NCBI GenBank assembly: GCA_947630785.1
Contig: CANRIW010000069.1
Span: forward strand, 1-48,103
Direction of reading: 5' to 3'
Source of the DNA: an uncultured Oscillospiraceae bacterium
GTDB taxonomy: Bacteria; Bacillota; Clostridia; Oscillospirales; Oscillospiraceae
DNA length: 48,103 bases
The translations under genes and the position numbers were made by a program. Below the pieces are notes generated by a model. It was not told the origin of the DNA. It made no database searches and saw only the letters and a program-made list of their open reading frames with translations. Of the stretch, positions 1-7,029 are shown one piece after another. The number at the start of each line of letters is the position of its first letter. Position 1 is the first letter of the stretch.

Positions 1-125
1 GGCTTGTGCTTGCCCCGCAGCAGCACGGCGGCGGCGGCAGCGGTCTTGCCCAGAGGCTTGCCGGCGGCATCGAGGACGTACCATTTGCGCTCGATGTTGG
101 CCTTGTTCGCCATAAAGGTAGACAT
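1..125 (-). CDS. rplM: 50S ribosomal protein L13, N-terminal part
   Basis: This is the first 41 codons of ribosomal protein L13, a 23S rRNA-binding protein of the large subunit. The rest lies beyond the window edge. The reverse-strand translation starts [20 protein letters not shown] and continues with a [20 protein letters not shown] segment, the typical L13 N-terminus ([20 protein letters not shown]-like). The start ATG at 123-125 is preceded by GGAGG about 9 bases upstream. A consensus promoter and a leader of about 70 nt lie upstream. In Firmicutes rpsI usually follows, but it would be outside this window. The identification rests on a short but very characteristic N-terminus. Confidence 0.93.
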   Translation of the reverse strand, partial: MSTFMANKANIERKWYVLDAAGKPLGKTAAAAAVLLRGKHK

Positions 126-230
126 ATCGGTTTCCTCCATTTTTATGTTCAAAATTGTTTGAAACATGGCAGCGCGGCCCCTTTCCGGGGACGCAAGCGT
201 TATTATAAGTCCCACCGCCGCCGATGTCAA
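126..230 (-). promoter_or_regulatory. rplM promoter and leader
   Basis: On the minus strand TTGACA (230-225) and TATAAT (207-202) are separated by 17 bases, a full consensus sigma-A promoter. The transcript would carry a leader of about 70 nt with a CCCC-GGAAA-GGGG hairpin and a weaker imperfect hairpin (ATGTTTCAAA/TTTTGAACAT) just before the ribosome site. L13 leaders with autoregulatory structures are known in Firmicutes. Whether this leader is one cannot be decided by eye. Confidence 0.8.
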
Positions 231-330
231 CCAAAACATGAGGTTTTTTTAAATATTTTTTGAAATACTCGCTTATCCTCTTAAATTTCAAACTAAACGC
301 TTAAATACTCGCTTTTGATTTTCGTTTTTA

Positions 331-1707
331 TCAGCCCCACGCCTCCGCCAGCAGCTCCGCCGCCCGGGCGAGTTCTTCCTCGCTGAGGCCGGCGTAGCCC
401 AGCACCACGGTGGAGGCCCGGGGCGCCGCCCCGTGGCAGTACTGGCTCAGGGGAGCCACCCGGACAGACACCGCCGCCGCCCGCTCCACCAGCTCCCCCT
501 CGGTGAGCCGGGACAGGGTGAGCAGGAAGTGGAGCCCCGCATCCTGCCCCGTAAGGGTGACGCCGGGGATGGCCAGCAGTTTTCCGGTGAACAGGGCGTT
601 CTTTTTCCGGTACAGGTTGCCCGTCCGGCGGAGGTGCCGGCCATAGAGCCCTCGCACCAAAAACCGCCGCAAGCTCTCCTGCTCGAACCGGGACACGGTG
701 CAGGCGGTGTGGGGAAAGGTCTGCCGGTAGCGCTCCAGCAGGGCGGGCGGCAGGATCATATAGGCCACGCGGATGGCCGGGGCGATGGACCGGGAGAAGG
801 TGCCCATATACACCACTCTCCCGCCTCTGTCCAGACCCTGCATGGCGGGGATAGGCCGGGAGGTATAGCGGAACTCGCTGTCGTAGTCGTCCTCGATGAG
901 GAAGCGCCCCTCCCCCGCCCCGGCCCAGTGGAGCAGGCGGCTCCGCCGGCCGGCGGGCATGGTGTCCCCCATAGGAAACTGGTGGGAGGGAGTCACGTAG
1001 GCCAGCCGCGCCCCGGACGCCGCCAGGGCCTCCGGGTCCATCCCCTCCCCGTCCACCGGGATAGGAAGGGGCGTCCTGCCGTGGTGGAGGGCGGCGGCGT
1101 AGGCCGCCGGGTAGCCCGGGTCCTCCAGGGCGATCTCCCGGTACTCGGGCAGCAGCTGGAGCAGCAGGGACAGCAAGTAGTCCGCCCCGGCTCCCACCAC
1201 GATCTGGTCCGGCGTACACCGCACCCCCCGGTACTGGGCCAGCAGGTCGGCCAGGGCCGCCCGAAGGGGCAGGTCCCCCTGGGGGTGGCCCCGCTGGAGC
1301 AGGCCGGGGTTCTCGTATACCGCCTCCTTGGTGATCCGAGCCCAGGAGGAGAAGGGAAAGGCGGACACGTCCACCGCCGAGGTGGAGCAGTCGTACTTCC
1401 ACTTGGAGGGCTCCGGCGGCGGCTGGGCCACGTCGGGGGCGGGGGGCGGGGCCAGGGGCAGCAAATCGGCCACGACATAGCCGCTGCGGGGCCGGGCGGT
1501 CACATAGCCCTCCGCCGCCAGCAGGGAATAGGCGGTCTCCACGGTGCTCATGCTCACCCCCGCCAGGGCGCACAGCCGCCGCTTGGAGGGCAGCTTGGTC
1601 CCCGGCGGGACCTCCCCGGAGCGGACGGCGGCGGCGATGTGCCGGTAGAGCTGGCCGTACAGGGGCTCGCCGCCGTGAAATACGGGGAGCGGAAAGGATG
1701 CGGACAT
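331..1707 (-). CDS. MocR/PdxR-like GntR-aminotransferase fusion transcription regulator
   Basis: A 458-residue protein with an N-terminal GntR winged helix-turn-helix (about residues 10-75; LYGQLYRHIAAAVRSGEVPP, then TKLPSKRRLCALAGVS) fused to a fold-type I aminotransferase-like domain (about 110-458). The second domain carries a DDYDSEFRY segment and a SRSIAPAIRVAY segment in the place of the PLP-lysine region (the family motif is usually SK or SR-P-x-x-R). MocR proteins sense PLP or aminated compounds. The start at 1707 is chosen because GGGAGG lies 9 bases upstream; an earlier in-frame ATG at 1851 would run into the divergent gene. It is divergent from an ECF transporter S component, a pairing known for PdxR and predicted vitamin B6 transporters, so control of B6 uptake is the inferred role. 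Confidence 0.88.
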   Translation of the reverse strand: MSASFPLPVFHGGEPLYGQLYRHIAAAVRSGEVPPGTKLPSKRRLCALAGVSMSTVETAYSLLAAEGYVTARPRSGYVVADLLPLAPPPAPDVAQPPPEPSKWKYDCSTSAVDVSAFPFSSWARITKEAVYENPGLLQRGHPQGDLPLRAALADLLAQYRGVRCTPDQIVVGAGADYLLSLLLQLLPEYREIALEDPGYPAAYAAALHHGRTPLPIPVDGEGMDPEALAASGARLAYVTPSHQFPMGDTMPAGRRSRLLHWAGAGEGRFLIEDDYDSEFRYTSRPIPAMQGLDRGGRVVYMGTFSRSIAPAIRVAYMILPPALLERYRQTFPHTACTVSRFEQESLRRFLVRGLYGRHLRRTGNLYRKKNALFTGKLLAIPGVTLTGQDAGLHFLLTLSRLTEGELVERAAAVSVRVAPLSQYCHGAAPRASTVVLGYAGLSEEELARAAELLAEAWG

Positions 1708-1739
1708 TTGGTCTCCCTCCCATCTGACCACATAAAAAA

Positions 1740-1815
1740 GATGAAAACTGGGCATGGAAATGATGTCAGTCAGGGGTATAATAACACCAACGTCGGCCAA
1801 CGTCAAGTTTTCATC
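1740..1815. promoter_or_regulatory. Divergent intergenic control region with a perfect 10-bp inverted repeat
   Basis: GATGAAAACT at 1740-1749 is exactly mirrored by AGTTTTCATC at 1806-1815. Between them lies TATAAT (1777-1782), a -10 for the rightward ECF gene that has no good -35 at 17 bases. A weak -35 with an upstream repeat suits an activated promoter, as in PdxR-controlled genes. AACGTC also occurs twice (1789-1794 and 1799-1804). Operator status is an inference. Confidence 0.5.
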
Positions 1816-1833
1816 GAAGGAAGCGTGATCCCC

Positions 1834-2415
1834 GTGAACGAATCGAAACAAAACAAACTGGTGCTGAAGCTATGCGTAACGGCGCTTCTGGCCGCCTTGG
1901 TGGCCGCCAGCGCCCAGCCCTACGTCCTTGTGCCCGCAGGGCCCCTGGGTGAGCAGCGCCTTCACCTGGGCAACGCGCTGTGCGCCCTGTCCGGCATCCT
2001 GCTGGGGCCCTGGTGGGGCGGGGTGGCATCGGGCATCGGCTCTGTCTTTTTTGACCTGTTCAACCCCGCCTATGTCGCCGAGGCCCCCATCACCTTCCTC
2101 ACCAAAGGGATGTACGGGGTGGTGTCCGGCCTAGTGTTCTACAGGGGATTCAAGGGGAAGTACACCTACCCCGCCCTCACCGTGGCCTCGCTGTGCGCCG
2201 CGGTGACCTACGCCGTGCTCTATCTGGTCAAGAACTACTTCTATAACGGGCTGCTCATCCACGGGCTGGAGCCCGCCGCCGCATGGCTGGGGGTGGTGAG
2301 CAAGGTGCCCTCCGCCGTGTTCAACGGGGTGGTGGCGGTGGTGTTCGCCCCTATCATCGGCCTGGCCCTGTACAAGGCCCTCAAGGCCGCCCATCTGGAC
2401 CGGCTCCTGGCGTGA
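1834..2415 (+). CDS. ECF transporter S component (vitamin-binding membrane subunit; B6 candidate)
   Basis: A 193-residue, very hydrophobic protein with about five or six membrane segments and a short basic start (VNESKQNKLVLKLCVTALLA). The early AALVAASAQPYVLVPAG-type segment and a LGNALCALSGILLGPWWGG region match S components of energy-coupling factor transporters, which bind a vitamin and share an EcfAAT motor encoded elsewhere. No ATPase or T subunit lies nearby, so it is a solitary group II S component. GTG at 1834 was chosen over GTG at 1825 because AAGGAAG (1817-1823) is 10 bases from the former and only one from the latter. The divergent MocR-type regulator suggests a pyridoxine-family substrate (PdxU2-like); riboflavin or another vitamin cannot be excluded. 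Confidence 0.8.
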   Translation: MNESKQNKLVLKLCVTALLAALVAASAQPYVLVPAGPLGEQRLHLGNALCALSGILLGPWWGGVASGIGSVFFDLFNPAYVAEAPITFLTKGMYGVVSGLVFYRGFKGKYTYPALTVASLCAAVTYAVLYLVKNYFYNGLLIHGLEPAAAWLGVVSKVPSAVFNGVVAVVFAPIIGLALYKALKAAHLDRLLA

Positions 2416-2448
2416 TTTTGCAAGAAACAAGATGGAAAAATGCAAAAG

Positions 2449-2484
2449 CTCCCTGCCCCCGAAAAAGCGGGACAGGGAGTTTTT
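2449..2484 (+). terminator. Rho-independent terminator of the ECF S-component gene
   Basis: CTCCCTG (2449-2455) pairs with CAGGGAG (2473-2479), with further CCC/GGG pairing inside, followed by five T. Confidence 0.85.
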
Positions 2485-2563
2485 GTATTTTCGGCATATC
2501 TCTCAAACCGGACAGGCCGCGGCCTGTTTCTTTTTTGAAAGAGCGCACAAATCGAAATTCTTA

Positions 2564-2627
2564 TTTACAAATAGTTCACAAATCATTCACCCTTTGTTCA
2601 TGAAATACCCCGGCGGCAGGCTATAAT
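2564..2627 (+). promoter_or_regulatory. Pho-box-like promoter for two small peptide genes
   Basis: Four hexamers follow at an exact 11-base period: TTTACA (2564), TTCACA (2575), TTCACC (2586) and TTCATG (2597), each separated by five bases. TATAAT follows at 2622-2627. TT(A/C/T)ACA direct repeats at an 11-base period are the known binding pattern of PhoP/PhoB response regulators. No acceptable -35 hexamer is present, as expected for an activator-dependent promoter. A second copy of this arrangement faces it from 3159 on the other strand. Confidence 0.65.
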
Positions 2628-2730
2628 GCGCCATGGTCGGTGGAACACTGCCGGCTGGAAGAACCAACCAGGGCCGGTCCCTCGCCGCGGAGGGAGACGG
2701 GCCCGCGCGTAAATGGAGGATCATCGTACC

Positions 2731-2835
2731 ATGTATATGCTTGCTTATAAGAACACCTGCCAGCGGAAGGAGACCCTTCTGCACAAGATCGGCAGGATCC
2801 TGAAGAAGATCATCAGTTTTCCTGCCGAGGCGTAA
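2731..2835 (+). CDS. Small basic peptide 1 (34 residues)
   Basis: A short gene for a 34-residue basic peptide starting MYMLAYKNTCQRKETLLHKI, with an amphipathic LHKIGRILKKIISF stretch. ATG at 2731 is preceded by TGGAGGA at 10 bases. It lies downstream of the Pho-box-like promoter and 17 bases ahead of a second peptide gene, with one terminator behind both. No family is recognised. The lysine-rich amphipathic helix could be membrane-active or could bind a protein partner; both are guesses. About 100 transcribed bases before the ATG (2634-2710) can fold into GC-rich hairpins, so translation could be controlled. Its reality rests on the ribosome site, promoter, partner gene and terminator. Confidence 0.6.
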   Translation: MYMLAYKNTCQRKETLLHKIGRILKKIISFPAEA

Positions 2836-2852
2836 AGGAGGCCGAAGCGCCC

Positions 2853-2945
2853 ATGAGTCTCAGTGAATTCAAGAACATCCACTTCCGCAGGTTCCGGGTC
2901 TGGTTGCTGAGGGCCCTGAGCCGCAGGAGCCGCAGAGCCGCATGA
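2853..2945 (+). CDS. Small arginine-rich peptide 2 (30 residues)
   Basis: A 30-residue, strongly basic peptide beginning MSLSEFKNIHFRRFRVWLLR and ending in an arginine-rich RRSRRAA tail. ATG at 2853 has AAAGGAGG (2834-2841) 11 bases upstream, overlapping the stop of peptide 1, so the two are probably co-translated. The stop at 2943-2945 is followed after nine bases by a strong terminator. No family is recognised. Two ribosome sites in a row in a short transcript argue that both peptides are made. Function unknown; a phosphate-starvation role is inferred only from the promoter. Confidence 0.6.
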   Translation: MSLSEFKNIHFRRFRVWLLRALSRRSRRAA

Positions 2946-2954
2946 GCCTGCCTT

Positions 2955-2981
2955 CACCGCCCCTCGGGGCGGTGTTTTTTT
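2955..2981 (+). terminator. Terminator of the small-peptide operon
   Basis: CACCGCCCC (2955-2963) pairs with GGGGCGGTG (2966-2974), followed by seven T. Confidence 0.9.
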
Positions 2982-3004
2982 GTCCGGAGACCCGGCGGGC
3001 AAAC

Positions 3005-3090
3005 GAAAACCCCTCCGGTTTCCCGGAGGGGTTCGCGTTTTGAGAAAAGAGAGAGGGAGGATAGAAGGTGTCTGGTTTGCTTCCTGACGA
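3005..3090 (-). ncRNA. Possible Pho-controlled small RNA (about 85 nt)
   Basis: On the minus strand a Pho-box-like promoter with TATGAT at 3100-3095 is followed within about 85 bases by a terminator: CCCCTCCGG/CCGGAGGGG (3031-3023 and 3018-3010), then TTTT. A 14-codon ORF (ATG at 3094) could be read, but it lacks a ribosome site. The element sits between the stop of the carboxypeptidase gene and the convergent peptide operon. A separate small RNA is an inference; it might instead only be the 3' end of the dacF-type transcript. Confidence 0.4.
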
Positions 3091-3094
3091 TGTC

Positions 3095-3159
3095 ATCATA
3101 GCAGAGTCTCCCCCGCTAATGTTGGACAATTTAAAAACCTTTTGTGAAGGTTTTGTGAA
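3095..3159 (-). promoter_or_regulatory. Second Pho-box-like promoter, facing left
   Basis: Read on the minus strand: TTCACA (3159-3154), TTCACA (3148-3143), TTTTTA (3137-3132) and a weak TCCAAC (3126-3121), all at an 11-base period. TATGAT follows 20 bases further on (3100-3095). The spacing mirrors the plus-strand copy at 2564-2627 (19 bases from the fourth repeat to the -10). Confidence 0.6.
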
Positions 3160-3203
3160 TAACCGGGGTCTCCCTCCCTGCTTTTCCCAAATAGCGCGGT
3201 CTT

Positions 3204-4361
3204 TCAGCCTTGGAGGAACATCCCCGACAAAAACTGCTTGAAGATGCCGAACAGGGACAGCCGCTCCACCCCTTCGGACGCCACCAGGTCGATGGAGTCC
3301 ACGGCCTCTCCGTCCACCATGACCTCCAGCCGGCCCAAAATCTGTCCGGGCTCCACCGGGGCCTCCACGCTGTCCGCCAGGGTCATCCGGGTGGCCACCG
3401 CCCCGGCCTTGGATTTCTCCAGCAGGACGGAGCACTCACGGGCCGTCACCGGCTGGACGGTGTCACACCGGCCCAGCTCCACCTTCACCGGCGGGATGGG
3501 CCCCTCAGGGTACACCGGCGTCAGCGCGTAAGTGGCGAAGCCGTAGCTCAGCAGGGCCTTGGCGCTCTCGAACCGGTCGTTGGAGGTGGGGGCGTGCATG
3601 ACTGTGGCGATGAGCTCCATGCCGTCCCGCTCCGCCGTGGCGGACAGGCAGTACAGGGCGGAGTCGGTAAAGCCGGTCTTGAGGCCGGTGGCACCCTCGT
3701 AGTAGAAGATGAGCTTGTTGGTGTTGGCCAGCTGGAAGGCCCCGTCCCGGAGGGTGTCCATCCAGATGGTGGTGAACTCCCGGATGGACGGGTGGTTCAA
3801 AATCAGCTCCCGGCTCATGAGGGCGATGTCGTATGCGCTGGTGAGGTGCCCCTCGGCGGGCAGGCCGGTGCAGTTTTGGAAGGTGGTGTCGTTCATGCCC
3901 AACTCCTTGGCACGCTGGTTCATCCGCTCCACAAAGGCGGCCTCGCTGCCGGCCAGGTGCTCCGCCAGGGCCACGGCGCAGTCGTTGGCGGAGGCCACCG
4001 TCACCGCCTTCACCATGTCCCGGACGGACATCTGCTCGTTCTCCTTCAGCCAGATCTGGGACCCGCCCATGGAACAGGCGTAGGCGGAGGCGGTCACCGT
4101 ATCGTCCCAGCCCAGGGCGCCGGAGTCGATGGCCTCCATCACCAGCAGCAGGGTCATCACTTTGGTCACCGAGGCGGGCTCGTACTTGGTGTGGGCGTCC
4201 TGCTCATAGAGGATCCTACCGGTGGTCTTCTCCATCAGCACGGCGGAGGGGGCGGTGATGGCCACCGGGGCGGCGGTCTCCGCCGTCTCCGCCCGGGCGG
4301 TCTGGACGGATATGGGGCATAATAGGGCAAGCGCCAGCAAGCAGGCGGTGAATTTTTTCAT
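3204..4361 (-). CDS. D-alanyl-D-alanine carboxypeptidase (PBP5/DacF type)
   Basis: A 385-residue penicillin-binding protein that trims the terminal D-Ala from peptidoglycan stem peptides outside the membrane. It has a signal peptide (MKKFTACLLALALLCPISVQ, cleavage near ARA-ET) and the three serine-peptidase motifs: SVTK (SxxK, about residue 67), SAND (SxN, about 127) and KTG (about 234). The C-terminal third is the beta-rich PBP5 domain, ending in an amphipathic FGIFKQFLSGMFL anchor. The start at 4361 is chosen for GGAGG eight bases upstream and because the signal peptide begins there. In spore formers DacF acts in the spore cortex; whether this copy is sporulation-specific cannot be told. 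The sigma-factor gene lies divergent. Confidence 0.93.
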   Translation of the reverse strand: MKKFTACLLALALLCPISVQTARAETAETAAPVAITAPSAVLMEKTTGRILYEQDAHTKYEPASVTKVMTLLLVMEAIDSGALGWDDTVTASAYACSMGGSQIWLKENEQMSVRDMVKAVTVASANDCAVALAEHLAGSEAAFVERMNQRAKELGMNDTTFQNCTGLPAEGHLTSAYDIALMSRELILNHPSIREFTTIWMDTLRDGAFQLANTNKLIFYYEGATGLKTGFTDSALYCLSATAERDGMELIATVMHAPTSNDRFESAKALLSYGFATYALTPVYPEGPIPPVKVELGRCDTVQPVTARECSVLLEKSKAGAVATRMTLADSVEAPVEPGQILGRLEVMVDGEAVDSIDLVASEGVERLSLFGIFKQFLSGMFLQG

Positions 4362-4490
4362 GGGGATACCTCCGATCTTGGAAATCATTCTCCTCACAAG
4401 GATGTGGAGGACGGGCGATTTTATGCGCGGCGGAGACCGGAGGGTTTCTCCGTCAGCGGCAAAAACTGGATAGCATGTTCCGAAAAAAGA

Positions 4491-4519
4491 TTGCGTCGGG
4501 CCGCGTCTTTTCGTAATAT
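4491..4519 (+). promoter_or_regulatory. Promoter of the sigma/anti-sigma operon
   Basis: TTGCGT (4491-4496), a 17-base spacer and TAATAT (4514-4519) lie 65 bases before the sigma-factor start. Confidence 0.55.
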
Positions 4520-4584
4520 AGAGGTGAAAAATCCGTCTTTCCGGGTGAAGGGCCTTCACAACACAGGAGAAAGGAGGAGCGCCC

Positions 4585-5157
4585 ATGGAGGACAGCGCCA
4601 TCGTGGAACTGTTCTGGTCACGCAATTCCCAGGCCATCTCGGAGCTGCAGAACAAATACGGCGGGGTATGCCAGTCCGTGGCCGCCCGACTGCTGGGCAG
4701 CGTGGAGGACGGCCAGGAGTGTCTGAATGACGCCCTGCACCGGGTCTGGAACACCATCCCGCCCCAGCGGCCCCGCTCCCTGCGGGCCTATCTGGGCAAG
4801 ATCGTCCGGAACTTGGCCATCGACCGCTGGCGGGAGCGGTCCGCCCAGCGGCGGGATGGGGAGGTGGCCTCCCTCACCGCCGAGCTGGAGGACTGCCTGC
4901 CCGCCGCCCCCAGCGCGGAGGCGGTGGCTCAGGGCAATGAGACCGCCGCCGCCATCGACAGATGGCTGGGCACCCTGTCCAAAGAGGACCGGGTGCTGTT
5001 CGTCCGCCGGTACTGGTACGGGGACCGGGTGGACGAGCTGGCAAAGCGCCGGGGCGTCTCCCCCAACAATCTGGCCCAGCGGCTGTTCCGATTGCGGAGC
5101 GGCCTGAAGCGGGCCTTGGAACAGGAGGGCGTCATCGTATGCGCGAACAGAGTTTGA
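4585..5157 (+). CDS. RNA polymerase sigma factor, ECF (sigma-70 family)
   Basis: A 190-residue ECF-type sigma factor. Region 2 is seen at about residues 20-90 (QECLNDALHRVWNTIP, then LRAYLGKIVRNLAIDRWRER). Region 4, a helix-turn-helix, is at about 125-180 (LSKEDRVLFVRRYWYGDRVD, then ELAKRRGVSPNNLAQRLFRL). ATG at 4585 has AAAGGAGG about nine bases upstream. The last 19 bases overlap the next gene, which encodes a single-pass membrane protein, so this is a typical sigma/anti-sigma pair. The signal it answers and its target promoters are unknown. Confidence 0.88.
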   Translation: MEDSAIVELFWSRNSQAISELQNKYGGVCQSVAARLLGSVEDGQECLNDALHRVWNTIPPQRPRSLRAYLGKIVRNLAIDRWRERSAQRRDGEVASLTAELEDCLPAAPSAEAVAQGNETAAAIDRWLGTLSKEDRVLFVRRYWYGDRVDELAKRRGVSPNNLAQRLFRLRSGLKRALEQEGVIVCANRV

Positions 5158-6764
5158 ACCTGCTGGCCCAGCTGGGCGGCATCGACGAACAATACATCGA
5201 CGAGGCCGGAGAGGACATCCCGGCCAAAAAGAAAGTCCACTGGCTGCGGTGGGCCGCCCTGGCCGCCTGCCTGGCGGTGGTCATCGTGGGCGGGGGGATC
5301 CTCACCGGCGTGATCCCCGGCCTGCCCATCGGCGGCGTCAATCCCAGCGCCGGCGGCTCCGGCGTAGACCCGGCGGCGGATGGCCCCAGCACCTTTATGA
5401 GCTACGCCGGGCCGGTGTTCCCCCTGACCCTGCGGGAGGAGAACGACGCGATCATGGCGGAGCGGAACGTCACCTTGGACTTCGCCCCCTGGATCAGGAC
5501 CTGGTGGTCCAACGAGGACGAGGCCAACTCCCGGAATGGCCTCACGGAGGAGGAGCGGCAGGAGGTTCTGGCCCGGTACAATGAGTGGTTCCCCGAGGGG
5601 GGCCGGTGGCAGTCCTCCAGCGACATCCTGGTCACCGACTCCTACACCCTGACCAATACCTCGGACCAGGATCAGAAGCTCACCGTCCTCTATCCCTTCG
5701 CCGGCGGGCTGTATAATCTGGGGAACGTCCGGCCCACCCTCAGGTTGGACGGCGTGGCGCTGGACACCGCCCTCCACAGTGGCGTGGGGGCCGCCGTCTC
5801 CCCGGAGGGGGGCGGTGACGTCCTGAGCCATGCCGACTGCTGGGAGGATTACCGGGACGCCCTGGCCGATGGAACCTACCTGCGAAACGCCCTGAAGGGC
5901 TGCCCGGACCTGAGCGGCACCAAGGTCACCGTCTACGAGTTCACCGACCCCTGGGGGCCGGAGAAGGACGACGAGGCGGGCCTGCCCAACCCCTCTATCC
6001 TGGCCGCCTTCCATCAGGATGTGGAGCACAGCCGGGTCCTGTCCGTCGGGTTCAACGGCGGATACTACGGCTGGGACACCGGGGAGATGAAGCTGGAGTT
6101 TTCCATCCCCCGGCCCGGAGAGCGGGACTACGCCTTCCGCCTCATCGTCGTCGGCGAGGACATTCAGGACCTGGTCACCCAGGGCTACGCCTCCGGCGGG
6201 GGCTGGGATGGCGGAGATCCCATCGAGGCCGGCGTCACCGTCACCCGGCACGAGGCCGACCTGGAGGAGGTGCTGCGCCAGACGGCCTGGGATATCTACG
6301 GCAACTGGGACGCCGACTTCGTGCCCGGCGTGGATTTCGAGACGTACTACGGCCTGCTCAAGTCCTGGCTGGTCACCGACGGCCCCCTGTCCGACGCGGG
6401 GCGCTATGGCGGCGGGGCGCTGGAGGAGAACATCGTGCTGGCCCAGGCCCGCGTGTTCTGGCTGGAGGCGGAGGTCACCGTCCCCGCCGGGGGCAGCGTG
6501 GAGCTGACCGCCTCCATGCGGAAGGAAGCCAGCTGCGACTTCTACTGCGCCCACACCAAAAACCAGGGGGTCTACGGCTACGACCTGACCACCCGTCTGG
6601 GCTCCAACCTGCACTGCGCCGCCCAGGCGGCCACCCTGGAGGACCGGGGACAGATTGTCATCGTCCGGCAGAACTACGGATTCGACCTTGAAAACGGCGT
6701 AAAGACCGTTCCCTTGACAGAGGAGGAATACTATCTGGAGGTCAAACGGGCGCCGGAAGGTTGA
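5139..6764 (+). CDS. Membrane-anchored putative anti-sigma protein with a large outer domain
   Basis: A 541-residue protein. A cytoplasmic N-terminus of about 33 residues ([20 protein letters not shown]) is followed by one transmembrane helix (about residues 34-58, [20 protein letters not shown]) and a large, acidic, tryptophan- and tyrosine-rich exported domain. The start lies inside the upstream sigma gene (19-base overlap) with CAGGAGG upstream. Genes in this position usually hold their sigma factor at the membrane, but the outer domain here, nearly 480 residues, is far bigger than most and has no family I can name. The repeated [19 protein letters not shown]-like segment suggests beta-sandwich domains that could bind a ligand. 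The anti-sigma role is inferred from position and topology. Confidence 0.8.
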   Translation: MREQSLNLLAQLGGIDEQYIDEAGEDIPAKKKVHWLRWAALAACLAVVIVGGGILTGVIPGLPIGGVNPSAGGSGVDPAADGPSTFMSYAGPVFPLTLREENDAIMAERNVTLDFAPWIRTWWSNEDEANSRNGLTEEERQEVLARYNEWFPEGGRWQSSSDILVTDSYTLTNTSDQDQKLTVLYPFAGGLYNLGNVRPTLRLDGVALDTALHSGVGAAVSPEGGGDVLSHADCWEDYRDALADGTYLRNALKGCPDLSGTKVTVYEFTDPWGPEKDDEAGLPNPSILAAFHQDVEHSRVLSVGFNGGYYGWDTGEMKLEFSIPRPGERDYAFRLIVVGEDIQDLVTQGYASGGGWDGGDPIEAGVTVTRHEADLEEVLRQTAWDIYGNWDADFVPGVDFETYYGLLKSWLVTDGPLSDAGRYGGGALEENIVLAQARVFWLEAEVTVPAGGSVELTASMRKEASCDFYCAHTKNQGVYGYDLTTRLGSNLHCAAQAATLEDRGQIVIVRQNYGFDLENGVKTVPLTEEEYYLEVKRAPEG

Positions 6765-6789
6765 CAGAGGGACGGATGCCGGGTATAAT
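6761..6789 (+). promoter_or_regulatory. Consensus promoter of the rubredoxin gene
   Basis: TTGACA (6761-6766), 17 bases, TATAAT (6784-6789). The -35 box includes the TGA stop (6762-6764) of the preceding gene. Confidence 0.9.
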
Positions 6790-6819
6790 CATGGTATTCT
6801 GACACAGGAGGTCCTCAAC

Positions 6820-6975
6820 ATGGATAAGTATGTCTGCCCCTGCGGCTATGAGTACGACCCGGCGGTGGGCGATCCCGACAACGGCGTCGCCCCCGGCACC
6901 CCTTTCGACCAGCTGCCCGCCGACTGGGTCTGCCCCGTCTGCGGCCTGGACAAGGACGCTTTTGAGAAGGCCTGA
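6820..6975 (+). CDS. Rubredoxin
   Basis: A 51-residue one-iron electron carrier of the cytoplasm. Two Cys pairs bind the iron: CPCGYEYDP near the start and CPVCGLDK near the end. The conserved [20 protein letters not shown] core lies between and is diagnostic of the family. ATG at 6820 has AGGAGG nine bases upstream. It is monocistronic, with its own consensus promoter and a strong terminator shared with the convergent hydroxylase gene. In anaerobes rubredoxin serves oxygen- and peroxide-detoxifying reductases. The first pair reads C-P-C-G (one residue between the cysteines) instead of the usual C-x-x-C-G, an unusual variant also found in some clostridial rubredoxins. Confidence 0.93.
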   Translation: MDKYVCPCGYEYDPAVGDPDNGVAPGTPFDQLPADWVCPVCGLDKDAFEKA

Positions 6976-6988
6976 TAAGTCCATACGC

Positions 6989-7029
6989 AAAAAGCTGCCC
7001 CATGGCTTGCGCCGTGGGGCAGCTTTTTT
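6989..7029. terminator. Bidirectional terminator between rubredoxin and the Mo hydroxylase
   Basis: AAAAGCTGCCCCA (6990-7002) pairs with TGGGGCAGCTTTT (7015-7027), with GGC/GCC added inside. T runs flank on both strands. Confidence 0.9.

Noticed and set aside
433-1833. Long plus-strand frame running through the MocR-type gene into the ECF gene (660 codons)
   Set aside because: The part over the MocR gene is an antisense reading of a GC-rich gene. Only the part from 1834 has a ribosome site and a membrane-protein pattern.
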